Positions 50,872-60,204 are shown, counted from the first letter of the stretch. The stretch: 64,000 nt of DNA from Actinophytocola gossypii (GCF_025165815.1 NZ_JAFFZE010000032.1:1-64000), one strand, 5' to 3'. Notes: generated by a model not told the origin, from the sequence alone. A program made the numbers and translations.

Positions 50872-51584
50872 ACACGACTGTCATGGCACTGACCGCGCGG
50901 GCCCTGCTCGGCCGGCGGCGAGTACTCCTGCTGTTGCCGATGCCGTTGGTGCTGATCGGCATGACGCTGATCGGCTCGACCGCGTCCGGCGTCGAGGCGT
51001 CCGAATGGGGCCCGACGGTGTTCGGCAACCTCGGGTTGAGCGTGATCCTGCCGCTGACCGCGCTGATCGTCGGCAGCAGCGTGCTCGGCCTGGAAATCGA
51101 CGACGGCACGATCACGCACCTGCTGACGAAACCGTTGCCGCGCAGCGAGATCATCCTGTCCAAGCTGTGCGTGGCCTGGCTGGTGACGACGGTGGCGACC
51201 GGGGTTCCGCTCGCCGTGTCGGCGCTGATCGCCGGGTCCGGAGCGCTCGCGGTGGGGTTGGTGGCCGGGGCGCTGCTGGGGTCGCTCGCGTACTGCGCGC
51301 TGTTCCTTGCGCTGAGCGTGATCAGCAAGCGTCCGGTGGCGGTGGGGCTGGTCTACATCATGCTGTGGGAGAACCTGCTGGTCGGCTTCGTGGACGGGGC
51401 GCGGGTGTTCAGCGTCCAGCAGCACGCCACGTCCTTCGCCAACGCGATCGCGCAGTCGGACATGCTCAACGACACCGTCCCCGTGGTCACCGCGATGATC
51501 GTCGCCGCGGTGTTCGTCGGCGTCGGCACCGTCGGCGCGACGATGAAGCTGCGCTCCTTCGGCCTCACCGGCGAGGCGACCTAG
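50868..51584 (+). CDS. ABC-2 transporter permease 2
   Basis: 238 residues, about six helices: ARALLGRRRVLLLLPMPLVL at the N-terminus and LEIDDGTITHLLTKPLPRSE as the cytoplasmic coupling segment. Last gene of the operon; its stop overlaps the convergent ATPase-TPR gene by 4 bp. Confidence 0.86.
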   Translation: MNTTVMALTARALLGRRRVLLLLPMPLVLIGMTLIGSTASGVEASEWGPTVFGNLGLSVILPLTALIVGSSVLGLEIDDGTITHLLTKPLPRSEIILSKLCVAWLVTTVATGVPLAVSALIAGSGALAVGLVAGALLGSLAYCALFLALSVISKRPVAVGLVYIMLWENLLVGFVDGARVFSVQQHATSFANAIAQSDMLNDTVPVVTAMIVAAVFVGVGTVGATMKLRSFGLTGEAT

Positions 51585-53173
51585 CCGTAGCGGGCGTTCT
51601 CGAGCATGACCGCGATCAGCTCGGTGCGACTGGTCCTGGTGTCGGGGTGGTCCGGGCCGAGGATGTGGCGGCGGGAGCTGAGCACGTCGCGCAGTTCGGT
51701 CGCCGCCTCGCGGAAGCGGCCCATGCCCATCAGGACCGCGGCCAGGTTGTGCCGGCTGACCAGAGTGTCCGGGTGCGTCGCGCCGAGCACCCGGACACAC
51801 GCGTCCAGCTCGGCGCGGTGCGCGGTGAGCGCCTCGTCCTGGCGGCCGAGGTTGTTCAGGACGGCGGCCACGTGGTCGCGGCTGGTCAGGGTGTCCGGGT
51901 GGTCGGGGCCGAGCAGGCGGTTGCGGGTCGACAGCACGCCGCGGTGCTCGGTCAGCGCGGCCTCGTAGCGGCCGAGCGCGTTGAGCGCGACGCCGACGTT
52001 GGTGCGGCTGACGAGGGTGTCGGGGTGGTCGGGGCCGAGCAGGTGGCGGCGCGCGTCGAGGACGTCGCGGTGGCAGGCCAGCGCCTCCTCGTGCCGGCCC
52101 AGGTGCCCGAGGATGGCGGCGTGGCTGTTGCGGCGGCTGAGGTTCTCGACGAGGTCGGCCGGAGTGTCGATGGGGTCGTCGAGGGTGCGGGCGTGCATCT
52201 CGAGCGCCAGTTGGTAACGGCCGGCCCGGCCGGCGGCGTGGCCCATGGAGCGGGCGTCGGTGGTGCCGGCGTGGCGTAGTGCGGTGCGCAGGACCTCGTC
52301 GGGGACCGGGTCGAACGGGTGCGTGCGCTGCGTGTGGTCGACCAGGTAGTCGAAGACCGTGACGGTGTCGCCGTCGCGGGCCAGCAGGGGTGACGGGTCG
52401 GGCTCGGTCGCCCAGGCCCAGGCGTCCGCTGTGGACTCTCCGGGCTGGTAACGGGCTTGCACCTCGTCGAGCAGTGCGACCGGGAGCGGGCCGCGGAACC
52501 CGGCCCGGCGGCAGTCGACGGCGGCGGAGACGAGCGCGGCGCCGCGCGGGTGGGTGCCGTCGCGCCAGCGGGCGAGCAGACGGGGTCCGCCGGCGAGGTG
52601 CTCGGGCAGCCGGTCGGTGTGCGCCAGGGCGTCGGCGAGCGCCGGGACTCGGCGGGCGCGGGCCAGCTCGGCCGCCGAGAACGCCGGTGCGAGGTGGATC
52701 AGCTCGGCGGTGGCGAGCAGGCGGTGACGGCATTCGGCGAGGGTGCGGTCGGACTCGGTGGTCAGCAGCTCGTACTCGTGCCGGCGCATGGTCGCGACGG
52801 CCACCCGGTGCCCGCCGACGAGGAGGTCGTCGAGCGTGCCCGGGGTGAGGACGTCGAGGAACCGGTCGAGGTCGTCGAGCCAGAGCACGGCGCGGCGGGC
52901 GGTCGCCATCTCCGCGACGGTGGCGGCGAGGTCGGTCGGGGCGGGCGCGAACAGCCGGTGCCGGCCGAGCGCCGCCGACGTCGCCGCCCAAGCCAGCCGG
53001 GACTTCCCCGCCGCCGCGTCCCCGACGACCAGCGCGAACCGACCGGGCCGCAACAGGTCGACGAGCTCGTCGTGACGGTCGCGGCGGACGTAGGGCGGGG
53101 TGCCGCCGACGGCCCGGTGCACCCCGATGGTCACCGGGTCGCGGACCGAGCGCACGCTGCCGTGGCGCCTCAT
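51581..53173 (-). CDS. P-loop ATPase with C-terminal tetratricopeptide repeats
   Basis: 530 residues. The N-domain has Walker A VVGDAAAGKSRLAW (~48-61) and Walker B AVLWLDDLDRFLD. The C-terminal ~190 residues are four 42-residue Kinesin-light-chain-type TPRs, each with an LGPDHPDTL-like turn and LGRxxEAL helix. This build is common in actinomycete signal-transduction ATPases of STAND type. No effector domain is visible at either end, so it may be a scaffold or a regulator with an unlinked partner. Confidence 0.8.
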   Translation of the reverse strand: MRRHGSVRSVRDPVTIGVHRAVGGTPPYVRRDRHDELVDLLRPGRFALVVGDAAAGKSRLAWAATSAALGRHRLFAPAPTDLAATVAEMATARRAVLWLDDLDRFLDVLTPGTLDDLLVGGHRVAVATMRRHEYELLTTESDRTLAECRHRLLATAELIHLAPAFSAAELARARRVPALADALAHTDRLPEHLAGGPRLLARWRDGTHPRGAALVSAAVDCRRAGFRGPLPVALLDEVQARYQPGESTADAWAWATEPDPSPLLARDGDTVTVFDYLVDHTQRTHPFDPVPDEVLRTALRHAGTTDARSMGHAAGRAGRYQLALEMHARTLDDPIDTPADLVENLSRRNSHAAILGHLGRHEEALACHRDVLDARRHLLGPDHPDTLVSRTNVGVALNALGRYEAALTEHRGVLSTRNRLLGPDHPDTLTSRDHVAAVLNNLGRQDEALTAHRAELDACVRVLGATHPDTLVSRHNLAAVLMGMGRFREAATELRDVLSSRRHILGPDHPDTRTSRTELIAVMLENARYG

Positions 53174-53365
53174 TCACACCTCCTACCGTTCGCGTCGTCG
53201 CGACCGTGCTCAGCGTGACACGTTCCGGCACGGGAAGATGACACGAGCCCGTAGTCCCGACGGGTTCGCGGCCAGGACGCCGACAGGGCATGATCGAGTA
53301 CCCGCGGATCGGCTCGAGGCGCCTACCCGGCGGTTGTCCGCACGTCACGAGACGCGCGAGCCCGC

Positions 53366-53535
53366 GGGTCGGCGGAGTCGGCGCGGTCGGCGGAGTCGGC
53401 GCGGTCAGCGCGGTCAGCGCGAGTCGGCGCGAGTCGGCGGAGTCGGCGCGAGTCGGCTCAGTCAGCGCGAGTCGGCTCAGTCAGCGCGAGTCGGCTCGGT
53501 CAGCGCGAGTCGGCGCGAGTCGGCGCGGTCGGCGC
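53366..53535. repeat. GC-rich degenerate tandem repeat (minisatellite)
   Basis: About 170 bp built from 9- to 10-nt units close to GCGAGTCGG, with variants GCGGTCGGC and CTCAGTCAGC. It lies in the 445-bp gap between the ATPase-TPR gene and the membrane protein at 53619. No gene is credible in this stretch. The repeat could form slipped structures. Confidence 0.8.
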
Positions 53536-53618
53536 GATGATCGAGCTTCCGCGTGCCTGCGGTCTGCGCGATGATCCATGCCGGGCGCGGCAACGAAACC
53601 GAAGGATGAGGTGGCGCG

Positions 53619-54200
53619 GTGGTGAACGGGGTTGGCACGGACGGGCGCTGGTGGGTGACCGTGCTGTCGGGAACGGCATGCCTGGTGGCGCTCGTGGTGT
53701 GGATGTTCAGTTCCGGGACGGCGCAACTGGTGTCCGGGTTCCTCGGCGCGTTGGCCGGGCTGGTGCTCGTCGTGGTGTCGGTGGTGAAGGCGATCGTCGA
53801 TCACCGGCCTGGGGTGGTGCTGGTGACGCTGGCGTTCCTGGGCGTCGGGGCGTTGCTGAGCGCGATCGTGTTCGGTTTCGCGTACGTCGGTGAGTCGTTG
53901 ACGTACGTGGGCGGCGAACCGGCGACGGCCGAGATCACCCGCTGCGAGGAGGAAACCGGCGAACCGGACGACGACTGTGTGGCGCGCTGGACCGTCGGCG
54001 GGCGGGAACACACCGGCGAGATCGAATTGTCGTTCGCCCAGCAACCGGGCGACACGGTTCCGGTCCACGCGGTGGACGGCGAGGCGGTACGGGCGGGCGG
54101 GCTGACGGTGCTGGTGGTGGCGTCGAGCGGGGTCGCCGTGCTGTCGCCGGTGGTGGCGTTCGTGATCTACGTGTCCGTTCGCCGCTCCCGCCGGACCTGA
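53619..54200 (+). CDS. Hypothetical membrane protein (DUF3592-like)
   Basis: 193 residues from GTG 53619. Three hydrophobic helices in the first 95 residues, then an external beta-rich part (TAEITRCEEETGEPDDDCVARW, ELSFAQQPGDTVPVHAV) with two Cys, and a final helix (VVAFVIYVSV) with a basic tail. The strand pattern resembles DUF3592 membrane proteins. No partner evident. Confidence 0.65.
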   Translation: MVNGVGTDGRWWVTVLSGTACLVALVVWMFSSGTAQLVSGFLGALAGLVLVVVSVVKAIVDHRPGVVLVTLAFLGVGALLSAIVFGFAYVGESLTYVGGEPATAEITRCEEETGEPDDDCVARWTVGGREHTGEIELSFAQQPGDTVPVHAVDGEAVRAGGLTVLVVASSGVAVLSPVVAFVIYVSVRRSRRT

Positions 54201-54267
54201 CGGATGGAGCCCGTACCGGGGGTTCGTCGGGCTTGTCGGTTCTGGTGGCGGGTGTGGTGGTCGTCGG

Positions 54268-54963
54268 TTACGTGTCGGTGCGGCGTTCGGGGTGGCCGTT
54301 GGCTTGGCGGAGGGAGCGGCGGAGGACGAGGGCGTAGCGCAGTTGCCTTGCGGCGTAGCGGATCTGTCGGCGGCGGGACGGGCGTAGGTCGTACAGTTCG
54401 GCGCGGAACTCGGCGCTGAAGCGGTCGCGGTGTTCGGCCGGTAGCAGGAACACCGACATCGACAGCAGGACGCGGGACAGCGGATTCAGGTGCAGCACCA
54501 GCACGCCGGTGGACACCTCCGCGCCGGACAGGGCCAGGTCGCGGGCTATGTCGTGCGCGTCGGCCAGGGTGCGGGTGAGGGCCGTCGCGTTGGGGATTCC
54601 GGCGGCCAGGTCGCGGACGCGGGCTATCGCGAAGGTCAGTTCCCACGGGTCGTCCACTTCGGACAACGCGGTCAGGCGATCGCTGATCAGGTCCGCTTCG
54701 GCGAGGTGTTTCGGGCGGTGGCGGCCGGTGCCCATGTGCCGGGACATCGAGTGGGCCAGCAGGCGCGCGCGGACGTAGGACTGCCCGAGCACGGTCGCGA
54801 GCACGCGGGCGCGTCCGCGCGAGCGGGTGTCCGCGAAGGACATGCCGATGGCGCGGAACACCTCGCCGTGCCGGCCGCTCTGCGGGGACACCTCGAACTG
54901 GACCAGGGCGCGGAGACGCAGGACCAGCCCGGAAACCGTGTAGCGGAGCCGCACGCCGATCAC
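54268..54963 (-). CDS. Hypothetical protein co-transcribed with PadR
   Basis: 231 residues from GTG 54963, which overlaps the PadR stop (GTGA). Mostly helical and basic, without a membrane helix. Segments: FRAIGMSFADTRSRGRARV, DPWELTFAIARVRDLAAGIP, and EHRDRFSAEFRAELYDLRPS, the last also seen near the ends of other actinomycete proteins of unknown role. It is the probable target or effector of PadR control. Confidence 0.65.
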   Translation of the reverse strand: MIGVRLRYTVSGLVLRLRALVQFEVSPQSGRHGEVFRAIGMSFADTRSRGRARVLATVLGQSYVRARLLAHSMSRHMGTGRHRPKHLAEADLISDRLTALSEVDDPWELTFAIARVRDLAAGIPNATALTRTLADAHDIARDLALSGAEVSTGVLVLHLNPLSRVLLSMSVFLLPAEHRDRFSAEFRAELYDLRPSRRRQIRYAARQLRYALVLRRSLRQANGHPERRTDT

Positions 54964-55304
54964 TGGCCGCCACTCCCCGCGAGTCCGGGACGCAGCCGAA
55001 GCCGCGCCACGGTGGCGTCGGCGCGGGCCAGTGCGGCCTGGACGGACGCGATGCCGTTGGGGTCGAGCCGGTAGTAGCGCCGGCGGGGCCTGCCCTCCTC
55101 TCGGGGATCGATGTTCTCCCAGTGGCTGCGCAGCCACCCGACCTTCTCCAACCGCGCGAGGATCGGGTGGATCGTGCCGCTCGGCAGGCCGGCGGCGGCG
55201 CAGATCTCCAGTCCGTACATCTCCCGTGACGGGTCTTCCAGCAGCGCGTGCAGCACGCGCTGGGTCGGAAGCGTCATCCGTGGAGGCGAGCTCTCCCCAG
55301 GCAT
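54960..55304 (-). CDS. PadR-family transcriptional regulator
   Basis: 114 residues. Winged helix with MTLPTQRVLHALLEDPSREM, YGLEICAAAGLPSGTIHPIL and RLEKVGWLRSHWE, then the family GRPRRRYYRLDPNG wing and a short C-terminal helix. ATG 55304 lies 8 bp from a strong palindrome (55312-55334), suggesting autorepression. The downstream gene overlaps by 4 bp. Confidence 0.88.
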   Translation of the reverse strand: MPGESSPPRMTLPTQRVLHALLEDPSREMYGLEICAAAGLPSGTIHPILARLEKVGWLRSHWENIDPREEGRPRRRYYRLDPNGIASVQAALARADATVARLRLRPGLAGSGGQ

Positions 55305-55311
55305 TGGGCAA

Positions 55312-55334
55312 CTCTACTTAGCCCCTAGGTAGAG
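55312..55334. promoter_or_regulatory. PadR operator candidate
   Basis: Arms CTCTACTTAG and CTAGGTAGAG match at 9 of 10 positions around CCC. It is directly upstream of the padR start and unusually AT-rich for the region. Confidence 0.65.
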
Positions 55335-55361
55335 CACAACCGTGAGTGACGACGTACGCGA

Positions 55362-56471
55362 TCAGGCGATCTTTCGCCACCACCCGTCCGGGTCGGGTGC
55401 GTCGGCGACGGATAACAGCTCACCGGGTCGTGGGACCGCGACCTGGACGTCGTGCCGCGCGGCGTCGGTGAGCAAGCGCTCGACCGGTTCGGACCAGGCG
55501 TGCATGGCCAGGTTGAACGTTGCCCAGTGGACCGGCACGAGCAGGCCGCCGCCGACCGCCCGGTGGGTGGCCACGCCCTCCTCCGGTGTCATGTGGATGT
55601 CCGGCCAGTACGGCGAGTAGGCGCCGATCTGGATGAACGTCACGTCGAACGGGCCGTACCGCTCGCCGATCTCGCGGTAGCCGTCGAAGAAGCCGGAGTC
55701 ACCGGTGTAGAACACGCGCTGCCCGGCGCCGGCGACCACCCACGACGCCCACAGGGTCCCGTTGCCGCCCGGTCTGAGCCGGCCGGAGAAGTGCCGGGCC
55801 GCGGTGGCGGTCAGTTCGACGCCGCCGACGGTGGCCGTCTCGGTCCAGTCGAGTTCGTCGACGCGGGACGGCGGGACCCGCCACCGCTCGAGGTGTGCGC
55901 CGACGCCGAGCGGGACGACGAACCTGGCCTCCGGCCACAGCGCCGCACTCCGCCGGATCGTGGCCATGTCGAGGTGGTCGTAGTGGTCGTGCGAGATGAC
56001 CACGGCGTCGACCGGCGGCAGGTCCTCCAGCGGCACCGGCACCGGGTGCAGCCGTCGTGGGCCGAGCACGGCGGACGGCGAGGCCCGCTCGCTCCACACG
56101 GGGTCGAACAGGATCCGCCGGCCGTCGAGCTCGACCAGCACGGTGGCGTGGCCGAACCAACTCACGCGTAAGCCGTCCGGACGGGTGGTGAAGTCGGGTC
56201 TGACCAACGGCACCGGGGCGGTCGGACGTCGTCGTTCGGCACCGAAGGCCATGTCCCGCAGCGCCCCGGTCGGCGGTGTGACGTTGGCCGGCACCGTGTT
56301 GTGGAAGGCGCCGTCCCGGTAGTTCGGCGAGGCGCGCATCCGGGCCAACCGGTCCCCCGCCGGGCGGCCGCCGAGCGCGGCCGGCACCTGCCAGCCCGCC
56401 CGGACCAGCGCGGCGCCCGCGCCCACCGGTACCAGCAGCGTCGAGCGCCGTACCAGCTCGTTGACTCGCAT
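55362..56471 (-). CDS. Metallo-beta-lactamase-fold hydrolase, NAPE-PLD/UlaG-like
   Basis: 369 residues from ATG 56471. The metal site HDHYDHLD is clear, preceded by WFGHATVLVELDG and followed by TATAARHFSGR, FYTGDSGFFDG and PVHWATFNLAMHAW, the pattern of N-acyl-phosphatidylethanolamine phospholipase-like proteins. A hydrophobic N-terminal segment (LVPVGAGAALV) may anchor it to the membrane. The natural substrate in bacteria is unknown. Confidence 0.86.
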   Translation of the reverse strand: MRVNELVRRSTLLVPVGAGAALVRAGWQVPAALGGRPAGDRLARMRASPNYRDGAFHNTVPANVTPPTGALRDMAFGAERRRPTAPVPLVRPDFTTRPDGLRVSWFGHATVLVELDGRRILFDPVWSERASPSAVLGPRRLHPVPVPLEDLPPVDAVVISHDHYDHLDMATIRRSAALWPEARFVVPLGVGAHLERWRVPPSRVDELDWTETATVGGVELTATAARHFSGRLRPGGNGTLWASWVVAGAGQRVFYTGDSGFFDGYREIGERYGPFDVTFIQIGAYSPYWPDIHMTPEEGVATHRAVGGGLLVPVHWATFNLAMHAWSEPVERLLTDAARHDVQVAVPRPGELLSVADAPDPDGWWRKIA

Positions 56472-56532
56472 CGTTGTCCCCCTTCTCGGTCGTCGACATC
56501 GATACTGCCCTGAGCCGGCTGAGGGAAAACTG

Positions 56533-56567
56533 AGAACGCCGCACACCTGGATGGTGCGCGGCGTTCT
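56533..56567 (-). terminator. Intrinsic terminator of the DoxX-like gene
   Basis: Arms AGAACGCCGC with CACC and the complement, 14 of 15 pairs, 5-nt loop. Read leftward it is followed by CAGTTTTCCC, a short T tract, 26 bp past the stop at 56594. Confidence 0.75.
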
Positions 56568-56593
56568 GGCAGGTCAGCGGTTGTTTTCACCGC

Positions 56594-57100
56594 TCAGCGA
56601 GTGGCGGCGCGGCGGCGCTGGGCGCCGTAGAGCACCAGGATCGCGCTGAGCAGGATCAGATTCTTGATAACGAACTCGCCCTCCGTGGTCAGCATCAGCA
56701 CGTTGCCCCCCTGGAAGGTGACCTCAGGCTGGGTGATCAAGGCGAGGAACGTCCCGGTCAGGTGCGCGAACAGCAGCGGCAGCACGACCCGCAGGCCGCG
56801 GCCGAACAGCAGCGCGGCACCGAGCAGGACCTCGACCACGCCGAGGAACGGCACGAACCAGCCGCCGTCGAGCAGCGGGATCCAGTTCACGGTGTTGTCG
56901 ACGAACTCCGCGACCGGGGTGTCGTTGGTGATCTTGAGTGCGCCGAACCAGAGGAACGTGATCGCCAGCGTCAGGCGCAGGGCCGGTAGGCCGATGCGGC
57001 CGGCGAGGTCGCCGAGGGCGGCTTCGGTGCGGGCGATCAGGTTCGGTCGGGGCTCGGTCCGCGGCGCCTGCTCGGCGGGTCGCTCCTGCATCGTGGTCAT
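56594..57100 (-). CDS. DoxX/DUF417-like membrane protein
   Basis: 168 residues from ATG 57100 (AGGAG eight bases upstream). Four helices; LRLTLAITFLWFGALKITND, then GVVEVLLGAALLFGRGLRVV and VIKNLILLSAILVLYG, match the DoxX-like superfamily, whose members are linked to redox or thiol stress. The 263 bp between this start and the carboxyltransferase stop hold no gene I can support. Confidence 0.8.
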   Translation of the reverse strand: MTTMQERPAEQAPRTEPRPNLIARTEAALGDLAGRIGLPALRLTLAITFLWFGALKITNDTPVAEFVDNTVNWIPLLDGGWFVPFLGVVEVLLGAALLFGRGLRVVLPLLFAHLTGTFLALITQPEVTFQGGNVLMLTTEGEFVIKNLILLSAILVLYGAQRRRAATR

Positions 57101-57363
57101 CTGTGGTCTCCTCTCGCTCCGCAACAAGACTGGCCTGCGAGAGGGGTGCGTCGCGTCCGTTGGGCGGCGGCATCTTCCCTGCGTAGCGGGGGTGAGCGAC
57201 GGTGTGCGGCGGTACGCCCGGTGGGGCCGCGCGGGCGACGCCGGCGGCGGTACGGCAGGGGTCCTCGGCTACGCCCCGGGGAGGAGACTGGTCCCGGCCG
57301 GGCTGGGACGGCGAGCGGGGTTCCGCTGGTCGGAAAGGTAACGGCGGGTAGTACCCGTTCGAG

Positions 57364-58683
57364 TTACGGGCCGGCGATTCCGTGGACGACGCCGAGTTCG
57401 CGGAGATCTTCGGGGCGTAGCCTGAGCCGGCCGGCGAGCTCGGGGACGTCGGCCGGGGGGCGTTTGAGGATGGCCGCCGCGAGTTCGGGGGCGATGACCG
57501 AGAAGTAGGCGTCCGGGGTGATCCAGACGCGGTCGGCCGAGCACAGGGCGAGCGCGCCGCCGGAGCCACCCTCGCCGATGACCAGGGTCGTCACCGGCAC
57601 CCGGGCGGCCGCGACGGCGGCGAACAGCTCGGCGATGGCTGGGCCGGCTCCGGCACGCTCGGCGTCCGGGTCCGCGGCGGCGCCCGGGGTGTCGACGAGG
57701 GTCAGGACCGGCAGGCCGAGCCGGTCGGCCAGGCGGACCAGACGGCTCGCGGTGCGGAACCCGGCCGGGGTGGTCGCGGTTCCGGTCTGGGCGGCGAACG
57801 CGACCGAGTGACCGTGGCGGCGGCCGATGCCGCAGAGCATGCCGTCGTCGACGCCGCCCGCGCGGTCACCGCGGATCGGCAGGCGGGTGTCGAAGTAGTC
57901 GTCGAGGTAGGCGGTCGCGCGGGGGCGCGCGGGGGCGCGGGCGCGTCGGACGGCGTGCCAGCCGTCGGTGGCCGGGGTCAGGGCGCCGAGCGCGCGTGGG
58001 ATCTCGACCGGATCGGCCGGGGTCCCGCGCAGGAGGGTGAGCCATTCGGCGAGGCGGGCGGGGAGGTCGGTGAGCACCTCGTCGACGTGACCGGCCGCGT
58101 GCTGGGCGGCGGCGGTGTAGGCGGGATCGTCGGCGTGCTCGGGCCGGCGGACACGACGCCCGGCGAAACCGATCTGCGCGCCGTCGAGGGCGAGCACGAT
58201 GTCGGCCCCGGCGCCGAGCGACGCCCAGACGCCGCCGGTGGCCGGATCGCGGAGGACGGCGACGTGCGGAAGGCCGGACTCGCGCAGGCGTACGGCGGCG
58301 CGGGTGATGAGCTGGAGCTGGCGCAGGGAGAGGACGCCTTCCTGCATCCGGGTGCCGCCGGTGGCGACCAGGGACACGACGGGGAGACCGTGGACGCGGG
58401 CGTGGTCGAAGGCGTGCACGATCCGGGCGCCGGTGCCGGTGCCGACGGAGCCGCCGAGGAAGCGGAACTCGAACGCGATCAGCACGGCGGGGGTTTCGCC
58501 GACGGTGCCTCGGCCGCAGATGGCGGACTCGGTGGTGCCGGTGCGTTCGGTCGCGCGTGCGCGGGACAGGTCGTAGCCGTCCCAGTCGAGCGGGCCGCTC
58601 GGGCCGAACGGCTCGGCCGGCGGGTCGAACTCGACGAAGTCCTCGGTGAGCTGGTCGATGAGCGCGTGTGCTCCGTCAGTCAC
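57364..58683 (-). CDS. Biotin-independent-type carboxyltransferase, fused beta and alpha domains
   Basis: 439 residues. The N-half resembles AccD/MdcD (AFEFRFLGGSVGTGTGARIV, ATGGTRMQEGVLSL, ADIVLALDGAQIGFAG) and the C-half AccA/MdcE (LPVLTLVDTPGAAADPDAER, IGEGGSGGALAL, YFSVIAPE). No biotin carboxylase or carrier gene is nearby. With matB and matC upstream it occupies the place of MatA (malonyl-CoA decarboxylase), so decarboxylation of malonyl-CoA to acetyl-CoA is a reasonable inference; a subunit of an acyl-CoA carboxylase is the alternative. Separated by 90 bp with two direct repeats from matB. Confidence 0.83.
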   Translation of the reverse strand: MTDGAHALIDQLTEDFVEFDPPAEPFGPSGPLDWDGYDLSRARATERTGTTESAICGRGTVGETPAVLIAFEFRFLGGSVGTGTGARIVHAFDHARVHGLPVVSLVATGGTRMQEGVLSLRQLQLITRAAVRLRESGLPHVAVLRDPATGGVWASLGAGADIVLALDGAQIGFAGRRVRRPEHADDPAYTAAAQHAAGHVDEVLTDLPARLAEWLTLLRGTPADPVEIPRALGALTPATDGWHAVRRARAPARPRATAYLDDYFDTRLPIRGDRAGGVDDGMLCGIGRRHGHSVAFAAQTGTATTPAGFRTASRLVRLADRLGLPVLTLVDTPGAAADPDAERAGAGPAIAELFAAVAAARVPVTTLVIGEGGSGGALALCSADRVWITPDAYFSVIAPELAAAILKRPPADVPELAGRLRLRPEDLRELGVVHGIAGP

Positions 58684-58712
58684 GGCCTAGCCCTCGCGGG
58701 GAGTGGGGTTGA

Positions 58713-58755
58713 GACGGGAGCGTACGACTCGCGCGACGGGAGCGTACGACTCGCG
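58713..58755. repeat. Two 21-nt direct repeats
   Basis: GACGGGAGCGTACGACTCGCG occurs at 58713-58733 and again at 58735-58755, one base apart. It lies between matB and the carboxyltransferase gene. The reverse complement contains GCGAGTC, the unit of the minisatellite at 53366-53535. Confidence 0.85.
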
Positions 58756-58773
58756 GGAGGGGCGGGGGCGGGG

Positions 58774-60204
58774 TCATGGGAGGGAGCGCTTCATGATCTT
58801 GCCCATTTCGTTGCGGGGGAGGGAGTCGCGGTAGTGGATGACGCGGGGGCGTTTGTGCGGGGCCAGGAGGCGGGCGACGTGGTCGATGAGGGTTTCGGGG
58901 GGTGGGGGGTCGGCGGTGGGGACGATCCAGGCGACGATGCGTTCTCCGAGGTCCTCGTCGGGTTCGGCGGTTACGGCCGCTTCGGCCACGGCGGGGTGTT
59001 CGAGCAGGGCGTTCTCGATCTCGCCGGCGCCGATCTTGTAGCCGCCGCTCTTGATCAGGTCGGTGGCGCGGCGGCCGACTATGCGGACGTAGCCGTCCGG
59101 GTCGCGGACCGCCATGTCGCCGGTGCGGAACCAGCCGTCGTGCAGGGATTCGGCGGTGGCGTCGGGGCGGTTGAGGTACTCGAGGAACAGGTTGGGGCCC
59201 TGCACCTCGATCTCGCCCACCGTCTCGCCGTCCCAGGTGGGGAGGGGGGCACCGTGGTCGTCGACCAGGCGGAGGGACGCGCCGGTGACCGGTGGGCCGA
59301 CGGCGCCGGGCCGGCGGTCGCCGTCGGCGCGGACGGCGGTGTTCATCAGGGTCTCGGTCATGCCGTAGCGCTCGACCACGCGCTGGCCGGTGGTGGCGGT
59401 GATGCGCTCGTGCACGGTCGCGGGCAGCGCGGCCGAGCCGGACACCAGCAGCCGCGCGCCGCCGACCGCGGTGGCCAGGGTCGCGTCCTCGGCGCAGTCG
59501 GCGGCCAGGCGGTGGTACATGGTCGGGACGCCGAACAGCATGGTGCCCTCCCCCGCCAGCGCGGCGCCGACGGCGGCCGAGGAGAACCGGCCGACGTGGT
59601 GCAGGGTCCCGCCCCGGCGCAGTGGGCCGACGACGCCGAGGATCAGGCCGTGCACGTGGAACAGCGGCAGGCCGTGCACGAGCACGTCGGCCGCGGTCCA
59701 CGACCACGCCTCGGCGAGCGCGTCCAGGTTGCTCGCGACCGCGCGCCTGGGCAGGACCACACCCTTCGGCGGGCCGGTGGTGCCGGACGTGTAGACCACG
59801 AACGCGGGCAGGGCGTCGTCGTGCTCCCGGACCGGCGGGGTGACGGCACCGGCAGCGGCGGTCAGGGTGACCGGTAGGCGGGGCAGGGCCGCGAGCGCGG
59901 GCGGCAGCGGCGTGTCCGGTGCCGACAGCACCAGGTCCGGAGTGCTGTCGGCGACGATGTGGGCCAGTTCCCGCTCGCCGACCTTCGGGTTCACCGGGAC
60001 CACGGGCACCCCGGCGACCAGCGCGCCGACCACGGCCACGCACGTCTCGATGGTCGGCGTCGCCCATACCGCTACCCGGCGGTGGCCGGCGAGCCTGTCG
60101 GCCAGGTTTCCGGCGAGGCGGGACAGGTCGCGGTAGGACAGGGCCGCGTCGGGGAAGCGCAGGGCGGTTCGGTCACCGGCGGTGACGAGCTCCGGGAACA
60201 GCAT
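58774..60204 (-). CDS. matB: Malonyl-CoA synthetase
   Basis: 476 residues, acyl-AMP ligase family. It follows Streptomyces MatB closely by eye: RVAVWATPTIETCVAVVGAL, VYTSGTTGPPKGVVLPRRA, GLPLFHVHGLILG, TMLFGVPTMYHRLA, ERYGMTETLMNT, DLIKSGGYKIGAGEIENALL and the C-terminal catalytic Lys in NEMGKIMKRSLP. It makes malonyl-CoA from malonate, CoA and ATP. It starts 7 bp after matC, so uptake and activation are coupled. Confidence 0.93.
   Translation of the reverse strand: MLFPELVTAGDRTALRFPDAALSYRDLSRLAGNLADRLAGHRRVAVWATPTIETCVAVVGALVAGVPVVPVNPKVGERELAHIVADSTPDLVLSAPDTPLPPALAALPRLPVTLTAAAGAVTPPVREHDDALPAFVVYTSGTTGPPKGVVLPRRAVASNLDALAEAWSWTAADVLVHGLPLFHVHGLILGVVGPLRRGGTLHHVGRFSSAAVGAALAGEGTMLFGVPTMYHRLAADCAEDATLATAVGGARLLVSGSAALPATVHERITATTGQRVVERYGMTETLMNTAVRADGDRRPGAVGPPVTGASLRLVDDHGAPLPTWDGETVGEIEVQGPNLFLEYLNRPDATAESLHDGWFRTGDMAVRDPDGYVRIVGRRATDLIKSGGYKIGAGEIENALLEHPAVAEAAVTAEPDEDLGERIVAWIVPTADPPPPETLIDHVARLLAPHKRPRVIHYRDSLPRNEMGKIMKRSLP

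Noticed and set aside
53290-53574. Open frames across the minisatellite
   Set aside because: They only translate the repeat units (runs of Ser, Ala, Arg, Val) and lack any start signal.
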